Program-made: the position numbers and the translations under genes
Shown here: positions 10,331 to 21,521 of the stretch, one piece after another
How the letters are laid out: every line of letters begins with the position of its first letter
How positions within the stretch are numbered: position 1 is the first letter of the stretch
The notes under the pieces: generated by a model
Seen by the model: the letters and a program-made list of their open reading frames with translations, nothing else
What the model was told of the DNA's origin: nothing
Databases searched by the model: none
From: Schizophyllum amplum
Lineage: Eukaryota; Basidiomycota; Agaricomycetes; Agaricales; Schizophyllaceae
DNA: 64,000 bases
Direction of reading: 5' to 3'
Assembly: GCA_007026445.1 (NCBI GenBank)
Contig: VDMD01000117.1
Span: forward strand, 1 to 64,000

Positions 10331-11905
10331 AATCTGATGGCATATGTCAGCGCCCAGAACCCGGTAACTGAGCTCAGAAACGCACCAGATTCCGACGGAA
10401 GAAGCGGAAGGGCGGAATGACCGCGTAGAGGAATGGCGCTATTGCGAGCGTGGACGAGGTTCGGCGGGCGGCGCGTCATCGCGAACATGTTCGGGCGGAC
10501 CTCGGAGGACGGAATCGTAGAAGCGATGCTGTCAGCCGGAAGACTGGGCGCGTGGTGAAGTAGAGACAGAGGAGGAGGGGGTCGTGCATAACGAGCTGAG
10601 GAAGGCGCGAAGGTGCGGTTTGCGACCTGGAGCGTCAGGGGGTATATCGTTAGACTAGAATGAGTCATCGCGGACGCCAGCACGGGCTCGGACGAACATG
10701 ATACGGACGCACCAAAACCGACGCCACATAACAAAATGGCCCTTGTTCGCCATATAGCACAAGTTCGAGGCCGAAGATGGACGATCGGTGAGCGGGAATC
10801 GTGTTCTGAGCACTAGACAAACAGGTTTTGAGACTGGAATATTTGGGTTTTGGGAGACAACTTCTCGACCCAAGGACGTCGAGTTTTGCATGCAAAACTC
10901 CTCGACCTTCAAGAACGATAAGGAAGGACGTCGATCCCGCTCATCGGTACTTGCTGCGCGTGTTCTAGGGGTTCATAACGTTCAGCTCGACTGCCTGCGA
11001 CCCATCCCTGGTGTCATACCGAGGCTGGGCGTCCTTCGAGAACTGGGTGCGCCAGGTGCGCGCCACTCGAGACTCTTTCATAATTTACGAGGGATCCCGT
11101 CGGAATTTAGATTTCGATCTTTCGAGATGGGTATATTCAAATGCAATGAAGACGCTGGAGTCGTCGCCGAGGCGAGAGACAAGGACGATGAGCGGGAAGC
11201 GAAGATGGCGGCGCGGGACGAGAGAGATCGGAACTCGGCCCGCGTCGCGTGCGCCTTCCGATTTCGATTTTCGCCAAGTCCCTCTCGACCACCATGGGTC
11301 CTCAGCACGTTTCGCACCCACCGACGCCTTTGATTCAGGGCAATGTCATATGATGATATTCTATGTACTCAAACGTGTCCTGGCGCGCTCGACGCCCAAG
11401 TCAATGGCGCGCTTATTTTGCCGCGTTGTCCGTCCTCCCGACGCTCCAGCCCTGCCCGCCGTGCCGTCTGCAGCGCCGTTCCGAGTCCTCATCGCACCGG
11501 GAACTCACGGTGGTGCCGACGGCCTGGCGAGCGCGACTGAAGCGTCGGGAAGCGGGAAAACGTGGCCCGACAAGCGGCACTCGTGCCCGAGCCGTCCCCG
11601 TCGTCCATGACGCTGCCGTACACAGCGGCACGAAACATGCCGCATGAGATGACCGGGCAGCATCCCAAAGCGGAATCATTCAAGATTCCACGCTCAGGGT
11701 ATGCCGTTTGATCGGTCGCGTAGGTAAGTTTTTTGCTCATGTCCTGCTTTTTCCCCGCCATTCCCGTTCCCCCAGTCGCCGAGTCGACGTCTACCTCGGC
11801 GTGTTTCCCCCTGCGCGTCATGTACACCGTGCTGATAGTTGACTCAGTCGTCTACCGAACGCACTCAACCTCCCATACCCACCACCCCAACGTGTCCGTC
11901 ATGCG
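10331..11905. other. Unannotated end of repeat unit, copy A
   Basis: Contains overlapping plus-strand open frames without recognisable domains, among them an about 180-codon frame at 10788-11333 and a 199-codon frame at 11011-11610 that overlap in different phases. A short palindromic stretch with gcatgcaaaactcctcgac lies at 10888-10906. I see no defensible gene. The segment is repeated at 22250-23824. Confidence 0.3.
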
Positions 11906-12098
11906 CAACGTCCGCTACAACACACTCGACATCGTTCTCAACGGCGACCGCGGCACGCTCATCGCCCCACGCCCACCTGGTCGGCCCTCGCCCCGTCGCG
12001 TCCCTCCCCATCGTGCCCAGCATCGTCGCGGACTTCTCCGGCCGCTGTCGCCATGGCAACACCGTCCCCCATTCCGCCTACGCCCGTCTACCCGGTGC

Positions 12099-13835
12099 CA
12101 TTTGCCCCATTTGCCGGTCCAAGCGGAGGCGTTTCCGGCGAGGTTTCCAAGCCCAAAATCGATGCAAACCGAGGTCATTTTGCCAAATATCCGCGCGGGA
12201 ATTTTCGAGGACGTCTGCGACACACTCGGGGAGGCGAGGAGGCATTGGGGAGCGCGGCGGGCGGCGCGCAGCGCCGCCGCGCACTTGCTCAGGTGCGTCT
12301 TGTGGTCCCTTCCGGCTCCCAGCGCGCTGACGAATGTTTCTCAGGTGTCCGCGAGGCGGCGTTTACCCCATTTGCCGGTCCAAGCGGAGGCGTTTCCGGC
12401 GAGGTTTTCAAGGTCAAAATCGACGCAAAACGAGGTCGTTTTGTCAAATATCCGCGCGGGAATTTTCGAGGACCTCCGCGATGATTCTGTGGGGGCGGGG
12501 AGGGAGTTGGGAGCGCGGCGGGTGGCGCGCAGCGCCGCCGCGAGGGTGCGTCAGACGACGTATAGTGAGCTTGGGTGCTCACTCGACACTCAGGGTCTTT
12601 GTCGCATTCCAGGTGATTCGGTACCGCCCGCCGACTCCTACACTCACCGACTCCTACACTCACCGACTCCTACACACGCCGACTCCTCCATTCGCCGGCT
12701 CTAGACGACCCGACAGCCCCATTTACCGGTCCAAGCGGAGGCGTTTCCATCCCTCTTTTCGAGGTCAAAAATCGGCCCATTTTCTCGAATATTCGCGCGG
12801 GCGGTTTCGCGGGAGTGCGCGATGGTCTAGCGGGCGTATCCGACGGTCTCGAGAGTGTATGCGACGGCCTCGCGGGGTGAAGCGGGCCGTCACGGACATT
12901 CATGGTGCGTGATTCGTTCCCCCGCGTGTGAAATTGAAGCTGACAAAGTCGTGAAGCAATGTATCGTCGTCCGGCGAGCGGTGTGTGTGCATTTGCATCC
13001 GCCATGCATCTCCTCGCCCTGCCTTCGTCTTCCCCTCCCCTCGTCGTGTATGTCCCCACCTCGTCTTTGCCTTCCTCTCCCCTCGTCTTAGCCTTCCCCG
13101 TTTCGTCGTGCGTTCCCCGCCTCGTCGCATATGTCGCCTCCCCGACACGCATTTCCACCCCCCGACACGCATTTCCGCCCCCCGACACGCGGCCGCCCGC
13201 TGCATAGGTCCACGAGGTCGTGAAGCAACGTATCGCCGTCCGGCGAGCGGCGCTTATACGACGGGCGGTGCTTACACGAGGGGCAGTACTTACACGAGGG
13301 CGGCGCTTACACGGGTGCTTACTACACGACGGGCTGTCCTTACAAGACGGGCAGTGCTTACACGACGGGCGGTACTTACCCGACGTGGCCTTGATGGCCG
13401 AGGACGTCTTTGGCGCTGAGGCGACGAGGGTGTCTTTGGCGCTGAGGGGACGAGGGTGTCTTTGGCGCCGAGACGAGGCGTCTTTAGCGCCGAGGGGACG
13501 AGGGCGTCTTTGGCATTGCGGCGACGAGGCGTCTTTAGCGCTGAGGGCACATGTACACGTGTTGAGGCCGCCGAGGTCGTGAAGCAATGTATCGCGTTCC
13601 CGCGAGCGAGGTTGTCTAGCTCTATGTCGCGTTGACTACTCTCTCAACACATCGACTGCCTTCTCTTGGCGCCGACTGTCTTTTCATGGTGCCGGCTACT
13701 TTCTCAAGGCGCCGACTGCTTTCTCAACGCGCTCGAGTTGGGGCACACTGTCAGCGACTTGCGCGACGATTTTGACGACCCTGTTGACCCTGCCTTGGCA
13801 AATACGCAATGTATCGCCGTCCGCCGAGATGCCTT
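12099..13835 (+). repeat. Hairpin elements and minisatellite block, copy B
   Basis: Copy B version of the repeat-rich head of the unit: hairpin elements at 12099-12281 and 12367-12541, a hairpin-less relative at 12718-12812, and the gtgaagcaatgtatcg motif at about 12951, 13219, 13579 and 13807, with the short arrays between them (18-bp type 13250-13380, 25-bp type 13395-13545). It matches copy C except for one C-run length difference near 13175. Confidence 0.8.
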
Positions 13836-14906
13836 GATGCGCCCGAGTTTGTGAGACTCAATTTGATCGTCGACCTTGTCTCGTCTTTACCCGGGATTTT
13901 GCCTTTTGATGTCGGACGAGCATAGCCGGCGCATTTACGGGTATTTTTACTGACGGGCTCCCTTACTCACGGTGTCCTTACCGACGGGCTAGAGTGTTTT
14001 TGACGGGGTCGAGTATCTGAATTGTACTTACCAATAGACTCGAGTTGTACTTATCGACGGGCTTGAATGCAATGTCTTTGGTTGCATGTATGCGTTGTTG
14101 ATTACCTTTGTACTCTTGAATGCATTCCTTTGCTAGTTCGAGACTTGTCTACGTAACATCAGTGTTGTGGGTACCTGGAATATGAGGTGATAGCGGGGGT
14201 AGCGAGTGCGACGAGCTGCGGGAACCCTGAAGTTGAGGGGCGCCCTGAGTTTCCGGAAATAAAATGATTTTACGGAGGTGGCGTAGGCAACCGGCGGTAG
14301 GAGAGTGCAGGGAGTTGAGCAAGGTCGGCGAGAGAGACGATTGCTGGTGGTGGAGGAGGGCAGCGAGGAAGCGGGAAGGGTGGGTGATATTATCTAGAAG
14401 AGTTGTGTATGCCCACCAAAAACGGTGTCCATCGGTTAAGGCGATGGGTCCAAGTATTTGCATACCCTAGCCGGCGGTAGGTGGTCACCAAATCGTGACA
14501 TCGGCGGCAGGATCTGGGATTCGCGGGGGCCAGTGCATGAGCAGGCCGAGTCTGAGAGAAGCAGAAAGTAGCAGGACTTGGTATTCGGAAGTATATGTAT
14601 CAAGGCGTCCAAGTCCGAGGCTTGTAGGTGGCCCACAGCGCCCGGTAGACAAGCTACAAAAGCACTTCTACTCGACTCTGACTTTTTCCCAAAACGACCT
14701 GTAACCTGCGCCGATAACGCAACTTCAACCGTGTGAAGTCACATCACGGCCCGATCGCTGGCCGATCGCCGCGCCGATCGCGCGCGCTCATTAGGCGGAC
14801 GACGCGGCTTGCTGCTTCCCATGACCTTCCCTCGCCTGTCCCACCCTCGCCAGCTGCGGGACAATGGCCCGCCGACCTCGAGAAGGGCGGCGCGGCGCCG
14901 TCGTTC

Positions 14907-16860
14907 ATGGAGTACAATGCAGCACGGACACGGCGCTTCGTCTCGCAGAACCTCAGCTACATCATCATCTTCTCCGCCGTCGTCGTATTCGTGCGCATCT
15001 ACACGAGCCGGACTCTCATTTCCCTTTCGACCGTGCCCGAGGAGATCGTAGAGGTCGACCCACATCCCATCCCCCAGCTTATTGCGGACGCGCAAGAGCG
15101 CTTTGGGCGCAAAGTCGCGCGGCAGAGCCGGACGCTAGAGGCCGCAGCGGCGGAGTATCGCCGGCGCTACGGTCGCAATCCCCCGAAGGGTTTCGACAAG
15201 TGGTGGGCATTCGCAAAGGACAACGACTTCGTGATGGTCGACGAGTTCGACGGGCTGGTCGACGACCTCGAGCCGTTCTGGAGATCTCAGGCGAGGAGCT
15301 CGCGCATCGAGCACTGCAGGTGCGTGTGTAGCGCGGCGCTCGTGCGTTGAAACTGACATGCAAGCAGGCTCCCCTCTATCGACTGCTGTCGATGCGCGAC
15401 GGCGTCGATAAGCGGGGTGATCTTGGGCGAACAGCTCGCGCGGCGGGCGCTGCAGGTATGTGTTCAGCGCGACCTCTGTCTTCCCGACACTGACTCGTAC
15501 TTAGATGATCAGGCCGACTTGGCCTCCTCCGCCCAAGTACAAACTCGGCCTTCCCCCTCCCCCCTCCCACCGTCTACAGCCAGTACGTCGCACTCTACCT
15601 CTCAGACTCCGTCCTAACGCGTCTACAGCCCCCCGCCACGCTCCGGCGCGTCTGGAACTCATGGCGGCGAACCTGCAAGCCCACAGACCCCGCCCGCCAA
15701 ATCTACTCCGGCACACGCAACATCTTCTCCCCGCCCCCCGTCGACTACCTCAATACCAGCAAGACCGCAGTTGAGCTCGATCTGACGTTCGTCAGCGAGA
15801 CGCCGTCAAAAATCGACTACTGCCAGCAGCCGCAGGACCACTACAGCCAGGGCCACTTCTTCTCCGACTGGCGTGTCATTCCCATGCTCTACCCCATCTT
15901 CTCCCCCGCGAACACCAAGGGCTTTTACGACATCAAGATCCCCAGCCATTACTACTACGGCGGCACGAAGGAGTACACGTACGCGTGGGACCAGGAGCAC
16001 CTCGAGCAGAAGCTCGTGGACGATATGGAGAAGCCGTGGGACGAGAAGAGCGACAAGATCTTCTGGCGCGGCGCGACGACCGGCGGCGGCGGCAACCCGG
16101 CTGGCTTTTCCGCCCAGTACCAGCGCCACCGCTTCCTGCGCATGACCTCGGACCAGTCCGACGCACCGCGGCCCGTCACATTCGCGCACCCGCCCGACTC
16201 GACGAACTACACGACCGCGTCCGTGCCTGTGAGCCAGCTGAACGCGGAGTTGATGGACGCGGCCTTCACGAAGGCGACGAACCCGGGCGAGTACCCCGGC
16301 GGGCTCGAGGCGCTGCAGGCGACGCACCGCTTCGCGGACCCCGTCCCGCTGGGCGCGCACTGGTCGTACAAGTACCTCGTCGACCTCGACGGCATGAGCT
16401 ACTCCGGGCGCTTCATGTCCTTCCTGGCGAGCGACTCGGTGCCGGTGAAGGCGACTCTGTACCGCGAGTTCTTCTCCGAGTGGATCGAGCCGTGGGTGCA
16501 CTTTATCCCCATGTCGCTCAACTACTCGGAGATCTACAATATCCACGCGTACTTTTCGGGTGCACCGCAGGTCGCGCTGACCGTGCTGAACGAGACGATC
16601 ACCGAGGGGGACGAGGGCGAGGGCGCCCTGACGACGCGCGAGCCGCGGCCGACGGGCGACGAGCGGCTGCACCGGATCGCGCAGGAGGGCAAGCGGTGGA
16701 AGAACACGATCGGCCGCAAGGTCGACATGGAGGGTGAGTGCAGCGAGGGGGTTTTGATTGCGGTTAGCTAACAGCGCTTGCAGTATACGTATACCGCCTT
16801 TGCCTCGAGTACGCGCGACTGAGCGCGAGCGACCGGAGTACGATGGATTACCTTGGTTGA
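14907..16860 (+). pseudogene. GT90 (CAP10-like) glycosyltransferase pseudogene, copy B
   Basis: Same structure and same lesion as the copy at 2990-4943, offset by 11917 bp: ATG at 14907, membrane anchor, then loss of one G at about 15278-15282 that shifts the frame before intron 1. Exons by correspondence: 14907-15319, 15368-15455, 15505-15582, 15629-16733, 16784-16860. I see no base difference from copy A within the gene, so there is no sign of selection acting separately on it. Not expected to make a full GT90 enzyme, although an 888-nt open frame covers the catalytic half from 15884. Confidence 0.85.
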
Positions 16861-16887
16861 TACTCGACTCGGGCTGGCCCCGTCCCT

Positions 16888-18185
16888 CCCCTCCTCGCCC
16901 CTCCCTCTCCTCGCCCCTCCCTCTCCTCGCCCCTCCCTCTCCTCGCCCCTCCCTCTCCTCGCCCCTCCCTCTCCTCGCCCCTCCCTCTCCTCGCCCCTCC
17001 CTCCCCCTCCCCCGTTACTTACCCGGGCCGTCTTGCATTTACTAACACATACATATCTTACGAGGCTGGTGTAGACTAGTATTTATTGATACCTGGACTG
17101 ATTGAATACTAATGATGCTGCGAGTTATCGACGGTGTGAGGGGGAGGGGGAGGGGGGCGAGGCGAGAGGGGAAGCGAGGGGGGAGGGGGGAGGAACGTAA
17201 CCATGAGTGAGTGTGAGCACACATAAGGACGAGGGAGAGGAGGGGAGTAAGGAGCGACGGCAAAGGGAGAGGAGGGGGGAGAGGGGAGGAGCGAGGGAGG
17301 AGGAGCTAGGGGGAGCGAAGGGAGGGGGAGCAAGGAGTCGACGAGTTAGCAGGAGTGGAGAATGAAGACAAGAACGAAGGGGAGGGTGGGGGGAGGACGA
17401 ACGAGAGGAAGGAGGAGCGAGGGGGGAGGGAGGTGCGACGAGAGGGGAGGAGGGGGAGGAGGACGGGAAAAGTGGACGAGTTAACAGGAGTGGAGAATGA
17501 AGACGACAACGAAGGGGAACGTTGGGGGAGGAAAAACGAGAAGGAGGGAGAGGGGGGCGTGAAGGAGGGAGGGGGAGCGAGGGGAGGGGGAGCAAGGCAT
17601 AAGTGTGCAGGATCACGGCATGAAGACGAGATCAAGGGAATGGTGGGGGGGAGGAAAAACGAGAAGGAGGGCGAGGCAGGGGGAGGGGGAGGAGCGAGAA
17701 GGGGGGAGGGCGAGGGAGGGAGGGAGGGAGCGAGGGGGAGAGATTTGACGAGTGCGTAGGAGTGCGGCATGAAGACTAGAACGAAGGTCAAGGTAGGGGG
17801 GAGCGACAAGAGGGGAGGGAGGGGAGCGAGGGGGAGGGAGTGAGGGGAGAGGAGGGAAGCAGTCGACGAGTTTCAGGAGTGCAGAATGCAGACGAGAACG
17901 AAGAGAAGAGTGGGGGAAGGAGAACGCGAGGGAAAGCGAGAAGGAGGGCGAGGGAGGGGGAGGAGCGAGAAGGAAGGCAAGAGCGAGGGGGAAGGAGGGA
18001 GCAAGGAATTTGGGAGGTAAGGATTCGACGAGTCTAGAGTAGACGAGAATGAAGGGAAATGTGGGGGGAGGGAGAGCGAGGGGGAGGGGAGGGAGGACGA
18101 GGGAGGACGAGGGAGGACGAGGGAGGACGAGGGAGGACGAGGGAGGACGAGGGCGAGGGGAACCCAGGGGGGAATGAGCGAGGGG
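16888..18185 (+). repeat. Microsatellite and purine-rich satellite, copy B
   Basis: The 16-bp pyrimidine array (16888-17014) is followed by the G/A-rich satellite (about 17135-18185). Layout is as in copy A, with differences only in G/C run length and in the number of gggaggacga units near 18095-18150. No gene. Confidence 0.88.
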
Positions 18186-20336
18186 GAGAGGCGCGAAAGG
18201 AGTGACGGAACTTGTAGTCTTACTCGTGCATGATTTGTGCTCACTCACTTATCGAGGTCGGACAGGATCAGGACGTATGATTATGTGTGAAGGAATGCTA
18301 AGACTAGCAAGCAAGGAGTGAGGAAGCAAGGGAGGAAGGACGGAGGAAGCAGGGGAGGGAGGACGGAGAGGGGAGATACGACGTGAACACGACGAGTAAA
18401 TGAGCGAGAGATACGATGTGCAAGGATTATATGGGGGAATAGGTGCTGTAGACTGCTCTAGTAAGCCCAATCAAGTCGACGAAGACGCGACAGCGCACGA
18501 GTGAGATAAGCGCGCGAGGGCGGAGGGCTGGACGAAGCCTCTCGCCTAGTTACACTCTCATGCCCCAAAGTCAACTCGCATGTCACCTGAGCCAGACGTT
18601 GTATTGATGAGCGTCGTACAGAAGCGGGAACTTTATACATGAAGGTAAAGAAACGTCGACGGCAGACAGGGTGGAGGTAGGACGCGAGGAAGGGGGAGGG
18701 GGGACTGATGTGAACGATAAGCTACGATACTGAAGGATTATATGGGGGAATAGGTGCCGTACACTGTTCTAGTAAGTTCTAGTAAGGACGACGACGTCGA
18801 AGAAGACGCGGGGTGAACGAAGAGGTGCGCATCGCAAGTACGCTCGCAATGACTCGTCGAACTAACCCGCGTGTCGACTTGGACTCGTACTTACATTTGT
18901 TTCGCTCGTCGTGTAAAGCCATCGTTGTATTCGCAAGTTCAAAGGGGCACCCGTTGGACGCGAAATCATGTATATTGATTATCTACAGAGTACATGGCTA
19001 CTGTCCCTACGAGATACGTTAACACCGCCCCCCTCGCACACTCGTGCTGACTGGATTCCCTCGCCGCAGCGAAGTCGGCGTGCACGGCGACAGAACGAGT
19101 GCATTTGGGGCGTGCGAGGATGACTGTCGGCTTGCGGATGACGCGCTCGGTATTGAACAGCTTCTTGATGTGTGCGCGAGAGGCCGCGCAGAGGCATGGT
19201 TCGGCGTGGCGGAGGGTGGGCGTAAGGAACCCACGAGCGGGTCAAACTCTGCGTATGTGGCGCAAGAAATCTGTAGACGGAAATCAGTCTTTGACCAAGG
19301 TGGCAAGCACGAGCAGCGAGCACGGGCGACGACGACCCCGGTCACCCGTGTCCGAAGCCATATGTAAGTAGGTGAGTAGGTTTGAACGAGCGAGCTACAG
19401 ACCTCGTCGCGCGGGTGCGATATAAGTAACCTGGGAACAAGGCGAGAGTATTGTACTCAATCGTACCAGAGTACGAGTAAAGGGGGTCCTGGGACCGTAC
19501 GTAGGATAATGTAATGCAACTCACGAGAAAATGGCAAGTCCTCGGCGGCGCCGCGTCGGGCTCATCCGCCGCTCTCTCGGCCCTGCTCACCAGGTGAGCA
19601 GACAGGTCTCGGCGCAGTATCAGTACCTGCGCGCATCACATTAGCGTCACATACTCAAAAGTCAATATGCGGGCGCAAGCGCCTTACTGAGTAGACCCCT
19701 CGCGAGGGCACCTTGGACTTGCGACCTGAGACGCGGTCAACGGCCGGCGCACCGGCCGTGCCGCGTACTCGTGACGGAGTAGGTATGAACCCGGATCGTG
19801 GACGACGCCTGCGAGCCGCGTTAGTTCAGAAAGGAAATGATATACAATAATCACTCACAAGGGTTGTGCGGCGGCGCTGCGCGCCGCCCGCCGCGCCGTA
19901 GACCCATAGTCCCGCCCCTCAAAGCAGGCGCGGCTGCCCCCGAGAATTCCCGCGCGAATATTCTGCAAAATGACTTCATTCTGCATTATTTTGACGGTCA
20001 GAAACTCACCAAAAACCCCCTCCGCTTAGACCGGCATATGGGGCTATTGGAGCGCGACGAGGACGCCTGCAGAGCGTCGCCATGACGACGACGGACGACG
20101 AGGTCGGTCGCGGAGGCCTGGCGAGCCCTTGTGGGTGCGTGTGTGCCCGCTGCGAAAAAGTCAGGATATGCGCCACGTTTTACGACCGGCACTCACCGCT
20201 TCGACGTGCATAACAGCGTACCGCCGAGCCCGTCCGCCGCGCGGTCTCGAGTCACGCCTGAGTTCAACTTCGAGTCACGGAGTAATCACGTGATTCGATG
20301 TTGAACTCGCGAGAGCTCGCGTAGGGCCCGTGCTCA
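18186..20336. other. Low-gene segment, copy B
   Basis: Copy of 6266-8415. It holds the 75-bp direct repeat pair (18418-18495, 18728-18807), the weak minus-strand fragment (18808-19368), the inverted hairpin element (19869-20045) and the inverted repeat with a CACGTG core (20260-20308). Nothing else is recognised. Confidence 0.5.
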
Positions 20337-21521
20337 CTGCGGCGAGCGTGTCAGTCACAGGCGCAACAGGCAGCAACTAACCTCACATATGAAGCATTCG
20401 TGGTCGCGGACCTCGCCGTAAAGTTGTGGGTCCGAGTGTGAGCGAGGCGGCGAACGTGAGGGGTGATTCGTTGTGCTGATTGGCGACGTGTCGCGGCGCG
20501 TGGGCCTGCTACAACAACAAAGACAACTGCGTTAGTATGAGACAATACACATATACAAGTACTCACAAATAGACGGTGGTCCTCGTGCAGTTGTGGGTCC
20601 AGGTGGATGCGGCGAGATGGACGTGAGGGGAGATTCGTTGTTGGTGGTGGCGCGTGCCGCGGTATTCCCTGGGAGACTGTCAACAAGGCTCCATGTGCGA
20701 CGAGGCAGACACGTACCCGATGACCAGAGCGCCGCGCTTCTGAAGGACGTCGCAGGCGTCGTCACAAACGTCAGCCACCAACGTCGACGGCCCATGCGCG
20801 TCGCCCCGAGCAGTCCGAGAGAGCTCGGCGACGATCCTCGTCGCGTCGGGACGCGTCGGCGTAAGGCGGTCGCCGTCGAAGACCTCGCCGTCAATCTCGC
20901 CGACCGACGCGTCCTCCGAGATGTCCCGCGCAGCCGCTGGTTGCAGTGACAGCGAAACGAGCTGGTCAGGCCGGCACGTTGCACGACCTCGACGAACTCG
21001 GTCGCCGCGTTCTGCACGACGTAGGTGGTCGAAGTCGAGACGTCCGGCGTCAACGGTGGTCGAGTGCGCTTGACGCCGTCGAACGCGTCGAGGAGACGCA
21101 GGCGAAGATGATGGTAGGACGGAAGCTGCGTGCGGTCAGTTTTGTAATGAAACAAATCAATTGAAAACTTACTGATGCGCGTCATAGGCGGCAATAGTAA
21201 GGCGTGACCCTGAAGTAAGATAAACAGATCAGTGCTGAGTCTAACTGAAGTGAAATGAGCGACTTACGAGGGAGGTGTTGACGAACTGCGTGTTGGGAGT
21301 GACAGGGAGGGAAGCTGAAAGGTGAAGCGGGATAGACTAGGAGTAGAAGTAGACCTGGAGGAAATAATCAGTAGACCCCAAAACGAGAGGCAAGGGGGAA
21401 ATCGTACCAAAGCATCGAAGACGCCGTCCGCAGCGACGACGGGCAGATGCCAAAGGGCGAAAATAGGAGTGGGTGAGTGCACTGAGAAAGGAGGAGTATG
21501 AGAGAGTGTCGAAACCCAAAG
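20337..21521 (-). CDS. Putative multi-exon gene, unknown function, copy B
   Basis: Duplicate of the candidate at 8416-9600 with the same intron set (about 20337-20386, 20509-20566, 21126-21172, 21210-21267). No difference from copy A was noticed, so the second copy adds no evidence on which frame is real. Function unknown. Confidence 0.3.

Larger units (their letters stand above)
1..11905. repeat. Tandem repeat unit, copy A (left-truncated)
   Basis: First copy of an about 11.92-kb direct tandem repeat. Position 1 onward matches 11906 onward, and from about 2350 the sequence is the same as copy B at an offset of 11916-11921, apart from small indels in C/G runs and short repeats. It carries a minisatellite block, a broken GT90 gene, a purine satellite and several weak minus-strand gene candidates. 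The first 2.2 kb differ from copies B and C by many scattered single-base deletions plus a few substitutions and an extra block of about 19 nt near 2190. Whether the unit continues left of position 1 cannot be seen. Confidence 0.93.

Noticed and set aside
11733..12704. 323-codon plus-strand frame across the unit A/B boundary (and 23652-24623)
   Set aside because: Runs through two non-coding hairpin elements and repeats their text twice; the corresponding sequence at 1-740 has no matching continuous frame.
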